DNA of 64,000 nucleotides from JAVZLH01 sp049700435 (GCA_049700435.1 JBNAVK010000001.1:27220-91219), one strand, 5' to 3'; counted from the stretch's first letter, positions 48,692 through 57,820 are shown. Numbers and translations: made by a program. Notes: generated by a model not told the origin, from the sequence alone.

Positions 48692-50089
48692 TTGCCACCA
48701 ACAAAAATAATTTTAGATGAAGAAGAAATGCCAAAACAATGGTACTGCATACTGCCCGACTTGCCAAAACCACTACCGCCATTCATAGAGCCGGAAACTA
48801 AGTCGCCAGGCGGAGGAGTAGCCCCCAAAATATTTCCCAAACAAATCCTAGCTCAAGAGTTCAGCAAAGACCGATGGATAGACATACCAGAAGAAGTGAG
48901 GGAAGTCTACAGACTTTGGAGACCCACCCCACTTTTCAGGGCTGTCAAACTCGAGAAGGCACTGAAAACTCCAGCAAAAATCTACTACAAATATGAGGGA
49001 GTTAGCCCTCCTGGAAGCCACAAACCCAACACCGCCGTAGCCCAAGCCTACTACAACATGAAAGAGGGCATCCAGCGGCTAGCAACGGAAACAGGAGCTG
49101 GACAGTGGGGTTCCGCCTTAGCCTTTGGCTGCATGCTGTTTGGGATAAAATGCACCGTTTACATGGTTAAAGTAAGCTATCAACAGAAGCCCTACAGAAG
49201 AATTATGATGGAATCTTACGGAGCAGATGTTTACGCAAGCCCAAGCGAACACACCGAAGCAGGCAGAAAAATCCTAAAAGAAAACCCGAACAGCCCAGGC
49301 AGTTTAGGCATAGCCATAAGCGAAGCTGTTGACGATGCGCTTACACACGAAGATACCAATTATGGCATAGGCAGCGTTTTCAATCACGTCCTACTACACC
49401 AAACAGTAATTGGGTTAGAAGCGAAAAGACAGATGGAAATCGCCGGAGACTACCCAGACGTGATATTTGGGTGCATAGGCGGAGGAAGCAGTTTCTCAGG
49501 AATAATGTGGCCTTTCTACTACGACAAAGTTTCTAAAAAAGCACCGAAAAACACTCGGTTTGTAGCCGTAGAACCTACAGCTTGTCCTTCTGTCACAAAA
49601 GGCGAATACACTTATGACCATGGGGACACAGCGAGGATAACGCCGCTTGTTCCGATGCACACTTTGGGACACGATTATATTCCGCCGCCGATTCATGCTG
49701 GAGGATTACGCTACCACGGAATAGCCCCAACCATAAGCCTTTTGGCTTCAACAAAGAATGTGGAAACAGTAGCCTACAACCAAGTGGAAGTTTTTGACGC
49801 CGCAAAACTTTTCATTCAAACCGAAGGCATAATACCAGCTCCGGAACCGGCCCACGCCATAAAAGCAGCAGTTGACGAAGCCTTGAAATGCAAGAAAACA
49901 GGCGAGAAAAAGACAATTCTCTTCTTGCTGTGCGGCCACGGTTACTTTGACATGCAAGCCTACTCCGACTACCTTAGTGGTAAATTGCCGCCCTATGAAT
50001 ACCCAACGGAAAAAGTTGAAGAGGCCATGCGGAGGCTTAGGAAACTTTACCCATGGCTGGACGAGGTTAAAAAGCAGTTTATCGGATGA
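48692..50089 (+). CDS. trpB2: TrpB2-type tryptophan synthase beta chain
   Basis: A 465-residue PLP enzyme. SPPGSHKPNTAVAQAYYN contains the PLP lysine, ETGAGQWGSALAFGCMLFG the indole/serine site and CIGGGSSFSG the phosphate-binding loop. The long N-terminus and no trpA nearby mark it as TrpB2, a type reported to use O-phosphoserine plus indole. The TTG start has GAGGG seven bases upstream. Neighbours: the ParB-like putative serine kinase upstream and an NAD-kinase-like gene downstream. Confidence 0.92.
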   Translation: MPPTKIILDEEEMPKQWYCILPDLPKPLPPFIEPETKSPGGGVAPKIFPKQILAQEFSKDRWIDIPEEVREVYRLWRPTPLFRAVKLEKALKTPAKIYYKYEGVSPPGSHKPNTAVAQAYYNMKEGIQRLATETGAGQWGSALAFGCMLFGIKCTVYMVKVSYQQKPYRRIMMESYGADVYASPSEHTEAGRKILKENPNSPGSLGIAISEAVDDALTHEDTNYGIGSVFNHVLLHQTVIGLEAKRQMEIAGDYPDVIFGCIGGGSSFSGIMWPFYYDKVSKKAPKNTRFVAVEPTACPSVTKGEYTYDHGDTARITPLVPMHTLGHDYIPPPIHAGGLRYHGIAPTISLLASTKNVETVAYNQVEVFDAAKLFIQTEGIIPAPEPAHAIKAAVDEALKCKKTGEKKTILFLLCGHGYFDMQAYSDYLSGKLPPYEYPTEKVEEAMRRLRKLYPWLDEVKKQFIG

Positions 50090-50137
50090 AAAACGCTTCA
50101 CAACACCCTCTCTGTTTTTATTACCTCATTCTGTCGT

Positions 50138-50158
50138 TGCATTGATGCATTATATTAG
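50138..50158 (+). promoter_or_regulatory. Palindrome plus TATA box before the NAD-kinase-like gene
   Basis: TGCAT-TG-ATGCA (50138-50149) is a near-perfect palindrome directly abutting a TATA-like ttatattag (50150-50158). The start would be near 50180 and the ATG at 50197. The palindrome could be an operator. Confidence 0.35.
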
Positions 50159-50196
50159 TTAGGAGAGCAATGCTGTTTCAATGGAAGAGTTGAAGA

Positions 50197-51330
50197 ATGA
50201 CGATTAAGAGAGAAACTTCCGCGAAGATTGTTGGATTCATCGTTAACCCCGTTGCTGGAATGGGAGGAGCTGTTGGACTTAAGGGCACTGATGGAAAGGC
50301 AATTTTGGAAAAGGCTGTGAGTCTTGGGGCGAAACCCATAGCACCAGCAAGGGCAGAATCCTTCCTCTCTGAATTGAAACCTATCCGTGAAAGGATAAGG
50401 CTCGTTGTTGGAGTTGGGAGCATGGGAGAGGACGAAGCCAAAAGCTGCGGTTTCTCCTGCGCAGTTCTTGGCGAACGGAAAAGGGAAACAAGCGCAAAAG
50501 ACACTATAGAAATTGCAGAAAAAATCAAAGAGATGAACGCAAGCCTGCTCGTTTTCTGCGGCGGAGACGGAACAGCCCGCGACGTTTTCAACGCAGTCAA
50601 CACCGGTCTGCCCGTGTTGGGTGTTCCAACAGGAGTGAAGATGCACAGCGCCGTTTTTGCCGTTGACACGAAAGCTGCAGCAAAACTAGCCACAGCCTTT
50701 TTGTTTGGAGGCTTGCCCCTGAAAGAGGCGGAGGTTATGGATGTTGACGAGGAGGCTTTCAGAAAGGGAAGAGTTTCCGCGGAACTGTATGGGTATATGC
50801 TGGTTCCCTACGAGTCCAGCTTGATTCAAAGTGCCAAAATGGCGAGTCCAATGACTGAAAGTGAAATGCGCAACCAAGCGGCAATAGCAATCTACATAAT
50901 TGAAAAAATGCAGCCCGACATAATCTACATTGTTGGTCCAGGAACAACCACCCGCACAATCGGGGACCTCTTAGACGCGAAGAAAACGCTTTTGGGAGTT
51001 GACCTCTTCTGCAACAAGAAACTCATAGCTAAAGACGTGAATGAAAAACAAATACTGGGGAAAATACGCGGCAAAAAGGCGCAGATTATAGTTACTCCCA
51101 TAGGGGGACAAGGCTTCATTTTTGGGAGGGGAAACCAGCAGATAAGCCCAAAAGTCATTAGGCAAGTAGGCATAGATAACATAATTGTTGTTGCTACAAA
51201 AAGCAAAGTGGAAAACCTTGAAAGTTTAAGGGTTGACACTGGCGACCCAAAACTCGACGAAGAGTTTCGAAAACGCAAATTAAAAGTCATAGTCGACTAC
51301 AAAACAGAACGCGTAATGCCTGTGGAATAA
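50197..51330 (+). CDS. ATP-NAD kinase-like protein (AcoX/COG3199)
   Basis: A 377-residue protein with IVGFIVNPVAGMGGAVGLKG, VFCGGDGTARDVFNAVNTG (the NAD-kinase GGDGT motif), GVPTGVKMHSAVFA and IVTPIGGQGFIFGRGNQQIS. COG3199 proteins are predicted polyphosphate- or ATP-dependent NAD kinases; biochemical proof is limited. The ATG follows GGAAGAG. It has its own TATA box. Confidence 0.85.
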   Translation: MTIKRETSAKIVGFIVNPVAGMGGAVGLKGTDGKAILEKAVSLGAKPIAPARAESFLSELKPIRERIRLVVGVGSMGEDEAKSCGFSCAVLGERKRETSAKDTIEIAEKIKEMNASLLVFCGGDGTARDVFNAVNTGLPVLGVPTGVKMHSAVFAVDTKAAAKLATAFLFGGLPLKEAEVMDVDEEAFRKGRVSAELYGYMLVPYESSLIQSAKMASPMTESEMRNQAAIAIYIIEKMQPDIIYIVGPGTTTRTIGDLLDAKKTLLGVDLFCNKKLIAKDVNEKQILGKIRGKKAQIIVTPIGGQGFIFGRGNQQISPKVIRQVGIDNIIVVATKSKVENLESLRVDTGDPKLDEEFRKRKLKVIVDYKTERVMPVE

Positions 51331-51382
51331 CAATTATTATAGGTAAACTGCAACCAGCTATTAGCCTAGAAGGTGGAAAGGC

Positions 51383-52486
51383 ATGATTCCCATTAACGCT
51401 CCACAAATCGGCGAAGAAGAAATTGAAGCTGTTACTAAAGTTTTGAAAAGCGGCATCTTAACGCATGGACTTGGCGCTGGACCCATGGTTAAACAGTTCG
51501 AAACAGAATTCGCAAATTTTGTAAAGGCGAAATATGCGGTGGCTGTCAACTCTGGAACAGCAGCGTTGCACTCAGCCTTGATGGCGGTTGGCGTAGGAAA
51601 GGGAGACGAGGTTATTTTGCCAAGCTTCACTTTTGTTGCAACAGCGGAAGCCGTAGTCTTGGTTGGGGCGAAGCCAGTTTTTGTGGACATAGACCCAGAA
51701 ACATACAACATCTCGCCTGAACTAGTCGAGAAAGCTGTGACAAAGAAGACGAAAGCGATAATACCAGTAGATCTCTACGGTTTGTCAGCCAACATGAAGC
51801 CAATAAGGGAAATAGCCGACAAACATGGTTTACTCGTAATCGAAGATGCAGCTCAAGCCCACGGTGCAACCTACAACGACAAACCTCCGGGAGCGTTCGC
51901 AGACATCGCTTGCTGGAGTTTTTACGCAAGCAAAAACATGACAACGGGAGAAGGCGGAATGGTTACAACAAACAATGATGAAATTGCTGAAAAACTGCGC
52001 CTAATAAGAAATCATGGAGAGAAAGACAAGTATGTTTCCGTTTCAGTTGGATACAACTACCGCATGCCAGAAATAGAAGCCGCCATAGGCTGTGTCCAAC
52101 TAAAAAAGTTGCCAGCTTTTCTTGCGAAAAGAAGAGAAAACGCAAAGAAGCTAACAGAAAAACTTGGAAAGGCGAAAAAGCTAAAGTTGCCGAACGAGCC
52201 TAAGGGATATACGCATAGTTGGTATCTTTACACTGTTAGAGTTAGGGATGCGGAGAAAACGCAAAGAGACAAAGTTGTTGAGGAACTAAAACGAAATGGG
52301 ATAGGTGCAGAAGTTTACTATGCAACGCCCATACACCTTATGCCATACTACCGCAAACTAAGCAGGCATAGGCTTCCGGAAACAGAAAAAACCGCAAACC
52401 AAGTTTTCTCCTTACCAGTACACCCGGGCGTCACAGCCAGCCAGATAAGTTTCATCGGCGAAACGGTTCTCCATCTTATAGGGTAA
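51383..52486 (+). CDS. DegT/DnrJ/EryC1-family aminotransferase
   Basis: A 367-residue PLP aminotransferase of the sugar-nucleotide type: VNSGTAALHSALMAVGVGKG, FVATAEAVVLVGAKPVFVDI, VIEDAAQAHGATY and FYASKNMTTGEGGMVTT with the PLP lysine. Such enzymes aminate keto-sugars for surface glycans; substrate unknown. No other sugar-nucleotide genes are beside it. It is 52 bases after the NAD-kinase-like gene. Confidence 0.9.
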   Translation: MIPINAPQIGEEEIEAVTKVLKSGILTHGLGAGPMVKQFETEFANFVKAKYAVAVNSGTAALHSALMAVGVGKGDEVILPSFTFVATAEAVVLVGAKPVFVDIDPETYNISPELVEKAVTKKTKAIIPVDLYGLSANMKPIREIADKHGLLVIEDAAQAHGATYNDKPPGAFADIACWSFYASKNMTTGEGGMVTTNNDEIAEKLRLIRNHGEKDKYVSVSVGYNYRMPEIEAAIGCVQLKKLPAFLAKRRENAKKLTEKLGKAKKLKLPNEPKGYTHSWYLYTVRVRDAEKTQRDKVVEELKRNGIGAEVYYATPIHLMPYYRKLSRHRLPETEKTANQVFSLPVHPGVTASQISFIGETVLHLIG

Positions 52487-52500
52487 TTTTACACGTTAAG

Positions 52501-52510
52501 GTTTATATGG
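52501..52510 (+). promoter_or_regulatory. TATA box for the cDPG-synthetase-like gene
   Basis: The bases gtttatatgg predict a start near 52532, giving a 30-base leader with GAGG before the ATG at 52562. Confidence 0.45.
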
Positions 52511-52561
52511 AATAACAAGAAAGGGTATTGCACCCAACGGGATTTTGTTGAGGAATGTGTA

Positions 52562-53893
52562 ATGCAGAAAACCAAAGTTATCATAATGGGCGCGGCTGGT
52601 AGGGACTTTCACAACTTCAATGTCTACTTTAGAAATAATGATGCTTACGAGGTTGTGGCTTTCACAGCCACGCAGATTCCAGGCATAGAGGGGAGAAGGT
52701 ATCCGCCAGAGCTTGCGGGTTCAAACTATCCCGATGGTATATCGATTTATCCAGAGGAGGAATTGCCTCGACTGATAAGAGAGCATGATGTTGACCAGGT
52801 GGTTTTCGCTTACAGTGATGTTTCACATGAGTATGTTATGCACAAAGCCTCCATAGCCCTAGCCAACGGTGCAGACTTCCGCTTAATGGGACCTAAAACA
52901 ACAATGTTGAAGGCAAAGGTTCCGGTTGTTTCCATAGGTGCTGTAAGAACGGGGTCTGGGAAAAGCCAAACTTCAAGGCAAGTCGCGAGGATTTTGAAGA
53001 CGAGAGGCTTAAGGGTTGTGGTGATTAGGCACCCAATGCCATATGGAGATTTAAAAAAGCAAGTCTGCCAGCGCTTCGCTTCCTATGAAGACTTGGACAA
53101 GTACATGTGCACCATTGAAGAAAGAGAGGAATACGAGCCCCACATAGACAATGGAATAATTGTTTACGCAGGAGTTGATTACGAGAAAATTTTGAGAGAA
53201 GCCGAAAAAGAGGCGGACATCATAGTTTGGGACGGCGGCAACAACGACCTACCCTTCTACAAACCAGACTTACACATTGTTGTCGCAGACCCCCATAGGG
53301 CGGGACACGAGGTCACGTATCACCCTGGCGAAGCAAACTTGCGCATGGCAAACATTATCATAATTAACAAGGTTGACACGGCAGACCCAGAAAAAGTGAA
53401 ACGCGTAAAAGAAAATATAAAAATGGTTAATCCAGAAGCCCAAGTGTTGGATGCCACATCGCCAATAGCGGTTAACAAACCCGAGGTGATAAAGGGAAAT
53501 CGCGTGTTGGTTATAGAGGACGGCCCGACGCTTACGCATGGCAACATGCCCTATGGAGCAGGAACAATCGCTGCAAAAAATTTTGGAGCCCGCGAAATTG
53601 TTGACCCAAAACCATATGCTGTTGGCTCGATTAAGGAAGCTTACGAGAAATATACACATTTGGGCGCTGTACTTCCAGCCTTGGGCTACAGCGAAAAGCA
53701 AATAGCTGAACTTAAAGAGACGATAAACCGCACACCATGCGATGCAGTGGTTATCGGCACACCAATAGACCTGAGAAGAGTGATGACATTCGACAAGCCC
53801 ACAGTGAGGGTTAGGTACGAACTTAAAGTGCTTGGACCCGTATCCCTCGAACAAGTTTTGGAGGATTTTATCGGTAGGAGCGGAATAAAGTGA
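52562..53893 (+). CDS. cpgS: Cyclic 2,3-diphosphoglycerate synthetase-like GTPase
   Basis: A 443-residue protein: an N-terminal Rossmann-like part (VIIMGAAGRDFHNFNVYFRN), a P-loop in VRTGSGKSQTSRQVARIL, DGGNNDLPFYKPDLHIVV, and NIIIINKVDTADPEKVKRV (NKxD). This is the family of the methanogen cyclic 2,3-diphosphoglycerate synthetase; homologues are wide in archaea and some bacteria, and whether all make cDPG is unproven. It overlaps the next gene by four bases. Confidence 0.8.
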   Translation: MQKTKVIIMGAAGRDFHNFNVYFRNNDAYEVVAFTATQIPGIEGRRYPPELAGSNYPDGISIYPEEELPRLIREHDVDQVVFAYSDVSHEYVMHKASIALANGADFRLMGPKTTMLKAKVPVVSIGAVRTGSGKSQTSRQVARILKTRGLRVVVIRHPMPYGDLKKQVCQRFASYEDLDKYMCTIEEREEYEPHIDNGIIVYAGVDYEKILREAEKEADIIVWDGGNNDLPFYKPDLHIVVADPHRAGHEVTYHPGEANLRMANIIIINKVDTADPEKVKRVKENIKMVNPEAQVLDATSPIAVNKPEVIKGNRVLVIEDGPTLTHGNMPYGAGTIAAKNFGAREIVDPKPYAVGSIKEAYEKYTHLGAVLPALGYSEKQIAELKETINRTPCDAVVIGTPIDLRRVMTFDKPTVRVRYELKVLGPVSLEQVLEDFIGRSGIK

Positions 53894-54270
53894 GCAATGA
53901 AAAAGCAGATGTTTCACGCGTGAAAATAAAATTTGTAATTGAGGGACTAGGGGAAGCGGAAGGGGAGCTTGTGCGATTTTTGGCGCCTCGAACTGTGGAC
54001 ATGGTGGTGAGGAAACTTCCCATAGAAGGCAGAGCCGCTTTATGGAAGGAAGAAGTTTATTTTGAAACACCCATCAAAATGGGAGAGGAAAAAGCAAAAA
54101 GCACAGTTGAAAAAGGAACAATCGCCTTTTGGCCCATGGGAAATGCTTTATGCATATTCTATGGAGAATCGCAGCCCTACAGCCCAGTGAACGTGTTGGG
54201 AAAAATCACGAAAAATCTTGAACTGTTTGGGCAGGTTAAGAGTGGAACAAAAATTAGGGTTGAACTTTAA
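53890..54270 (+). CDS. Cyclophilin-like fold protein (DUF369/TM1367 type)
   Basis: A 126-residue beta-barrel protein: VIEGLGEAEGELVRFLAPRTVDMVV (in two parts about 16-40), LPIEGRAALWKEEVYFETP and GTIAFWPMGNALCIFYGESQ. The family resembles cyclophilin structurally but has no shown isomerase activity. The GTG start overlaps the upstream stop (GTGA), so the two are translated together. Confidence 0.82.
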   Translation: MSNEKADVSRVKIKFVIEGLGEAEGELVRFLAPRTVDMVVRKLPIEGRAALWKEEVYFETPIKMGEEKAKSTVEKGTIAFWPMGNALCIFYGESQPYSPVNVLGKITKNLELFGQVKSGTKIRVEL

Positions 54271-54749
54271 TAGACGAGCGCGCTTTCGCTCCAGAATTTA
54301 AGAAGCTTTTCGCATTCTTCCTTCACTTTCTTGTTTCTGCATTTCTTCTTCAAGGTTTCAAGAAATTCTATGCGCTTTTCAGTTGAGCGCTTTTCCGCGG
54401 TGCCGCCGTAGTAAAGCTTTCCATCTACATATTCTTGCATGTGGGTGGCTTTCTGTATGAATAGGCTTGCGGCGTCCACTGGGTTTTCCACAGCGTATTT
54501 GTTTGCCCAAATTGACGCTTCGGATTCGCGGAGCTGGGTTAAACCGTCAATCTCTTTGATGCAGCGGATGTATGTCCTTAAAAAATCGTAATAACCAGCA
54601 GACTTAACAAGTTTGAGTGCGTCTCTTACTTTTCTTTTGAATTCTGGGTTTCCCTTAATCCTTAACCGATGCCTATATCCTCTATCGATGAAATCTTTGG
54701 CTTTTTTGACTTCTTCGCGAGTGTAGAGCCTTTCTGGAAATTTTTCCAA
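54267..54749 (-). CDS. Unrecognised helical protein
   Basis: A 160-residue soluble, highly charged protein I cannot assign. Segments such as TREEVKKAKDFIDRGYRHRL, SAGYYDFLRTYIRCIKEIDG and ASIWANKYAVENPVDAASLF predict mostly alpha helix. It overlaps the cyclophilin-like gene by four bases at the stops and lies downstream of rps25e on the same strand. The basic surface would allow RNA binding, but that is only a guess. Confidence 0.55.
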   Translation of the reverse strand: MEKFPERLYTREEVKKAKDFIDRGYRHRLRIKGNPEFKRKVRDALKLVKSAGYYDFLRTYIRCIKEIDGLTQLRESEASIWANKYAVENPVDAASLFIQKATHMQEYVDGKLYYGGTAEKRSTEKRIEFLETLKKKCRNKKVKEECEKLLKFWSESALVY

Positions 54750-54803
54750 ATGCGATGCCTCACGGCTGAAAAGTGATTTTAGCGGTGTTAGCGAATGTTG
54801 GCA

Positions 54804-55124
54804 TCAGTCCAAAGTTTTGTATATTTTGATGTCGTGGTTTCCCGAGACTAGCTGAATTGCCCCTTCTTCTTCTAATTGTTCTAAGAAGTCTTTCGCTGCG
54901 CTTATTCTTATGTTAAATCGTGAAGCCACAGAATACGGTGTCAGAACATGCATTTTCTTTATTTCGCTGAGGATTTTCCCGTCTTTTGGGTTTGGGGGAA
55001 TTACTGCGGATGGTTTTTTCTCTTTTGGCGCCGCCGCTTTCTCCTTCTTCTTTTTCTCTTCCTCATCCTTTTTCGCTTGCATGCGTTCCATTTGCTTTAG
55101 GCTTAGTTTCTTTTTTCCACCCAT
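54804..55124 (-). CDS. rps25e: 30S ribosomal protein S25e
   Basis: A 106-residue S25e with the basic tail MGGKKKLSLKQMERMQAKKD, a Lys/Ala/Pro linker, and the winged helix VLTPYSVASRFNIRISAAKD then AIQLVSGNHDIKIYK. ATG 55124 gives the family start; GAGG lies nine bases upstream. S25e is typical of TACK archaea. Confidence 0.94.
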   Translation of the reverse strand: MGGKKKLSLKQMERMQAKKDEEEKKKKEKAAAPKEKKPSAVIPPNPKDGKILSEIKKMHVLTPYSVASRFNIRISAAKDFLEQLEEEGAIQLVSGNHDIKIYKTLD

Positions 55125-55178
55125 GACTTTCAGCCTCATTAAGTGAAGGAGTCTTTGCGACTCTTTAGGTTTTCCTTG

Positions 55179-56669
55179 CTAGGCATACTGGGTTATTTCA
55201 ACCTTATGCCGCTTTTGCCACTCTTTAATTGGGATTCCAAGCCTTTTTTCGATTTCTTGGCGGTGGATGGAGTTCATTGTGCAGAATGGAATTATTCGCC
55301 CGTCTGGAACCGCATAGTGTATTACGCACCTTTGAACTCTTTCTAAGTCAAAGTTGTATGGGTCCATGAAATGCATTGAAGAAATCAATATGGATTTTCT
55401 TTGTAGGTCGCCCAAGGCTTCGTAGCTTCCCTCTCTGAGGACGCGCCAAACATGTTTTCTCAGGAAACTGAATTTTATGTATCTTAAAGCTCCAACCAAG
55501 CGTAGCTTAGCTTTGTTTTTGCTGCCCTTTGCTGCGTCGTTGTAAACGCTGTTCATTGTGCCTATGAACTTGTCAACATTGCCGTAGCGGGTTATTGGGA
55601 CGATTTCGCCGTTTTCAACGAAGATGTAAGTTGCCATGCCGCAGTGCGGGTGCGCTGTGAACTCCACATAACGCTTGTCTTTTAGGGCGCCGACAGCCTT
55701 TGAAACCGGCACAACTGTTGGAACCGGATAGAAGTCTGAAACCTTTATTTTCCTATTTGTCTGCTCCTCAACCAGCCGCATGAAGTCGGGAATTGTGATG
55801 CGCATTTTTTCCCGTTCTTGTTGTGGAAGTCTTCCACAGAGGGAGACAGGTTGAACGTTCACGCATCTTACAACATCGAAGTTTTGAACTGCGAAGCGTA
55901 TGATGTCTCCTAGTTGGCTGTCGTTCACTCCCTTGACGAGCGTGACAACCAAGACTATGCTTTGGAGCCCCGCCTTGCGGCAGTTTTCAATAGCTTTCAG
56001 CTTAACGTCTAAAAGGTCTAATCCTCGGGTAAATTTGTAAACTTCCGGTGTTAAGCCGTCAAATTGCAGGTAAACTGTGCTCATCCCAGCTTCTTTCAAG
56101 CCTCTGCAATAGTCAACGCTTTGCGCAAGTCGAATGCCGTTCGTATTAACCTCAACATGGCGGAAACCCAGCCTTTTTGCTTCTCGAATAAGTTCGAACA
56201 AGTCTTCGCGGATTGTTGGTTCACCACCAGAAAACTGGAGGGCTGTCGCGGGCACGGGTTCGTTTTTGCGAAGGTTCTCCAGCATCCCCACAATTTCTTC
56301 TTTTGTCGGCTCGTACACGTATCCTGCTGCGGCGGCGTTTGCGAAGCAGACTGGACATTTGAGGTTGCACCTGTTTGTGATGTCAATTATGGCTAGTGCC
56401 GTATGCGATTTGTGTTGGGGACATATTCCGCAATCGTATGGGCAGTCGTTAACGGTTTTTGTTCGCGGATTGCCCATGCCGTCGCCGTCGTATCTGAACT
56501 TTTCAGCTCGCAAGTACTGTTCATAATCAGACCAGTAAAGCTCTTGGAAAAAGCCGTGTTCTGGACATTCCTTTTTTATGTAAACTTTGTTGTCGTCCTC
56601 AAAGATTGTGGCGTTTAAAACTTTTAGGCATTCGGGGCATAGGCTTTTTGTTTCTTTGATGATTTGCAT
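55179..56669 (-). CDS. Radical SAM protein, tetraether lipid synthase (Tes)-like
   Basis: A 496-residue radical SAM enzyme. The N-terminus has a rubredoxin-like pair (CPECLK...CPEHG) and DCPYDCGICPQH; the radical SAM motif is CNLKCPVC, then FSGGEPTIREDLF. The C-terminal block HFMDPYNFDLERVQRC and IIPFCTMNSIHR is typical of the family that includes MJ0619, shown to join two archaeols into tetraether lipid. Related paralogues of unknown role exist, so the exact reaction is uncertain. Divergent from the TrmB gene. Confidence 0.72.
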   Translation of the reverse strand: MQIIKETKSLCPECLKVLNATIFEDDNKVYIKKECPEHGFFQELYWSDYEQYLRAEKFRYDGDGMGNPRTKTVNDCPYDCGICPQHKSHTALAIIDITNRCNLKCPVCFANAAAAGYVYEPTKEEIVGMLENLRKNEPVPATALQFSGGEPTIREDLFELIREAKRLGFRHVEVNTNGIRLAQSVDYCRGLKEAGMSTVYLQFDGLTPEVYKFTRGLDLLDVKLKAIENCRKAGLQSIVLVVTLVKGVNDSQLGDIIRFAVQNFDVVRCVNVQPVSLCGRLPQQEREKMRITIPDFMRLVEEQTNRKIKVSDFYPVPTVVPVSKAVGALKDKRYVEFTAHPHCGMATYIFVENGEIVPITRYGNVDKFIGTMNSVYNDAAKGSKNKAKLRLVGALRYIKFSFLRKHVWRVLREGSYEALGDLQRKSILISSMHFMDPYNFDLERVQRCVIHYAVPDGRIIPFCTMNSIHRQEIEKRLGIPIKEWQKRHKVEITQYA

Positions 56670-56767
56670 GTTTGGTCACGCTTTTATTGGTTATATTTTC
56701 AAAAGTCGAGTGGTAGGGTATAATAAGGTTTCCACACTTTTCATAAGGTGATTAAGGTGATTCATAA

Positions 56768-57523
56768 TTGACACTAAGCGAAGAAACAAGGCGAACTCTA
56801 CGCGAAATAGGCTTAGGCAATTATGAAATCGAAGCTTACGCTGCTCTGTTGGAAAGTGGACAAATGACCGCTGTGGAAATTAGCAAAAAAGCCAAAGTGC
56901 CATACTCAAAGGTTTACGCTGTGTTAAACTTGCTTAAAAGCAAGGGCTGGATAAAAAGCATGAAAGGTCGACCAAGCAAATATTATCCAACCCCTCCACT
57001 TGAGGCTCTAACCACTGCGAAGAATATGCTGGAAGAACAGTACAAAAGCTGGGAAAAGCATGTTACCAACGAACTTCAACCCTTATACGAAAAACGTGAG
57101 CTTGTTGAACACCCAGAAATACTGATACTTCACGGTCAACAAAGAGTAATAGCCAAATTAGAAGAGGTTTTCGGAAAAGCCAGAAAAGAAATAATGATAG
57201 CCTTACCGCAGTTCGTAAAGAGCTTTGTAGCCACAGCCCCGATTTTCCTGGAAAGCTTACAGAAAGCTCGTGTAGACGTAAAGTTAATGGTGGCTGGCGA
57301 ACCCTATAGTTGGAGCGACTTAGACGCGTTTGCCAGCGCCGGCGAATTACGAATTAGGGACCAAATGTTCGGTGGAGGCATTATCGTGGACGAAAAGGAG
57401 GCTATGCTTTTTCTCGGAGAGGAAAAACCTAGTCTTGTCATTTGGAGTAATCATGCTGGCTTGGTAAAGTTCGCAAGAGACTACTTCCAGTATCTCTGGG
57501 ATTCTTCAAAGAAAATTAGGTAA
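56768..57523 (+). CDS. TrmB-family transcriptional regulator
   Basis: A 251-residue regulator with an N-terminal winged helix (IGLGNYEIEAYAALLESGQM, ISKKAKVPYSKVYAVLNLLK) and a phospholipase-D-like effector region (about 110-250, AKLEEVFGKARKEIMIALPQ, SWSDLDAF). TrmB proteins sense sugars or related ligands; the target here may be the divergent Tes-like gene. The TTG follows a tandem AAGGTGATT repeat that doubles as ribosome site. Confidence 0.92.
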   Translation: MTLSEETRRTLREIGLGNYEIEAYAALLESGQMTAVEISKKAKVPYSKVYAVLNLLKSKGWIKSMKGRPSKYYPTPPLEALTTAKNMLEEQYKSWEKHVTNELQPLYEKRELVEHPEILILHGQQRVIAKLEEVFGKARKEIMIALPQFVKSFVATAPIFLESLQKARVDVKLMVAGEPYSWSDLDAFASAGELRIRDQMFGGGIIVDEKEAMLFLGEEKPSLVIWSNHAGLVKFARDYFQYLWDSSKKIR

Positions 57524-57552
57524 TTCAAAAAAGGAGGGAAACTAGAAAGAGG

Positions 57553-57774
57553 CTATTTGCCCATAACCTTTTTCGCAGCAATCTCAATATCTTCAGCCTT
57601 TATCGTTTTTCTTCCAGCGTGCATCGCAAAATCTAAAGCTTCCTTTGCGATTTTCACGCCAACTTCTTCCAACGCCTTAGCCAATTCCTTTGCCGCTGCT
57701 TCGCTTACCCTGTCGGCTCCCGCCTTTTTACAGATTCTATGCATAGGAGCAACAGCTAACTCTAAATCAGCCAT
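57553..57774 (-). CDS. Archaeal histone (HMf-like)
   Basis: A 73-residue minimal histone fold: ELAVAPMHRICKKAGADRVS, AKELAKALEEVGVKIAKEAL and HAGRKTIKAEDIEIAAKKVM. The RKT loop and Arg in ADRV are DNA-contact residues of the HMf type. The ATG follows GGAGG seven bases upstream. Confidence 0.95.
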   Translation of the reverse strand: MADLELAVAPMHRICKKAGADRVSEAAAKELAKALEEVGVKIAKEALDFAMHAGRKTIKAEDIEIAAKKVMGK

Positions 57775-57810
57775 AAAGATTCCTCCGTAGCCCTTTTTTC
57801 TATTTAAAGC

Positions 57811-57820
57811 AATATTTAAC
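57811..57820 (-). promoter_or_regulatory. TATA-like box for the histone gene
   Basis: On the minus strand gttaaatatt predicts transcription near 57790, 16 bases before the histone ATG and upstream of its GGAGG. Confidence 0.4.
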
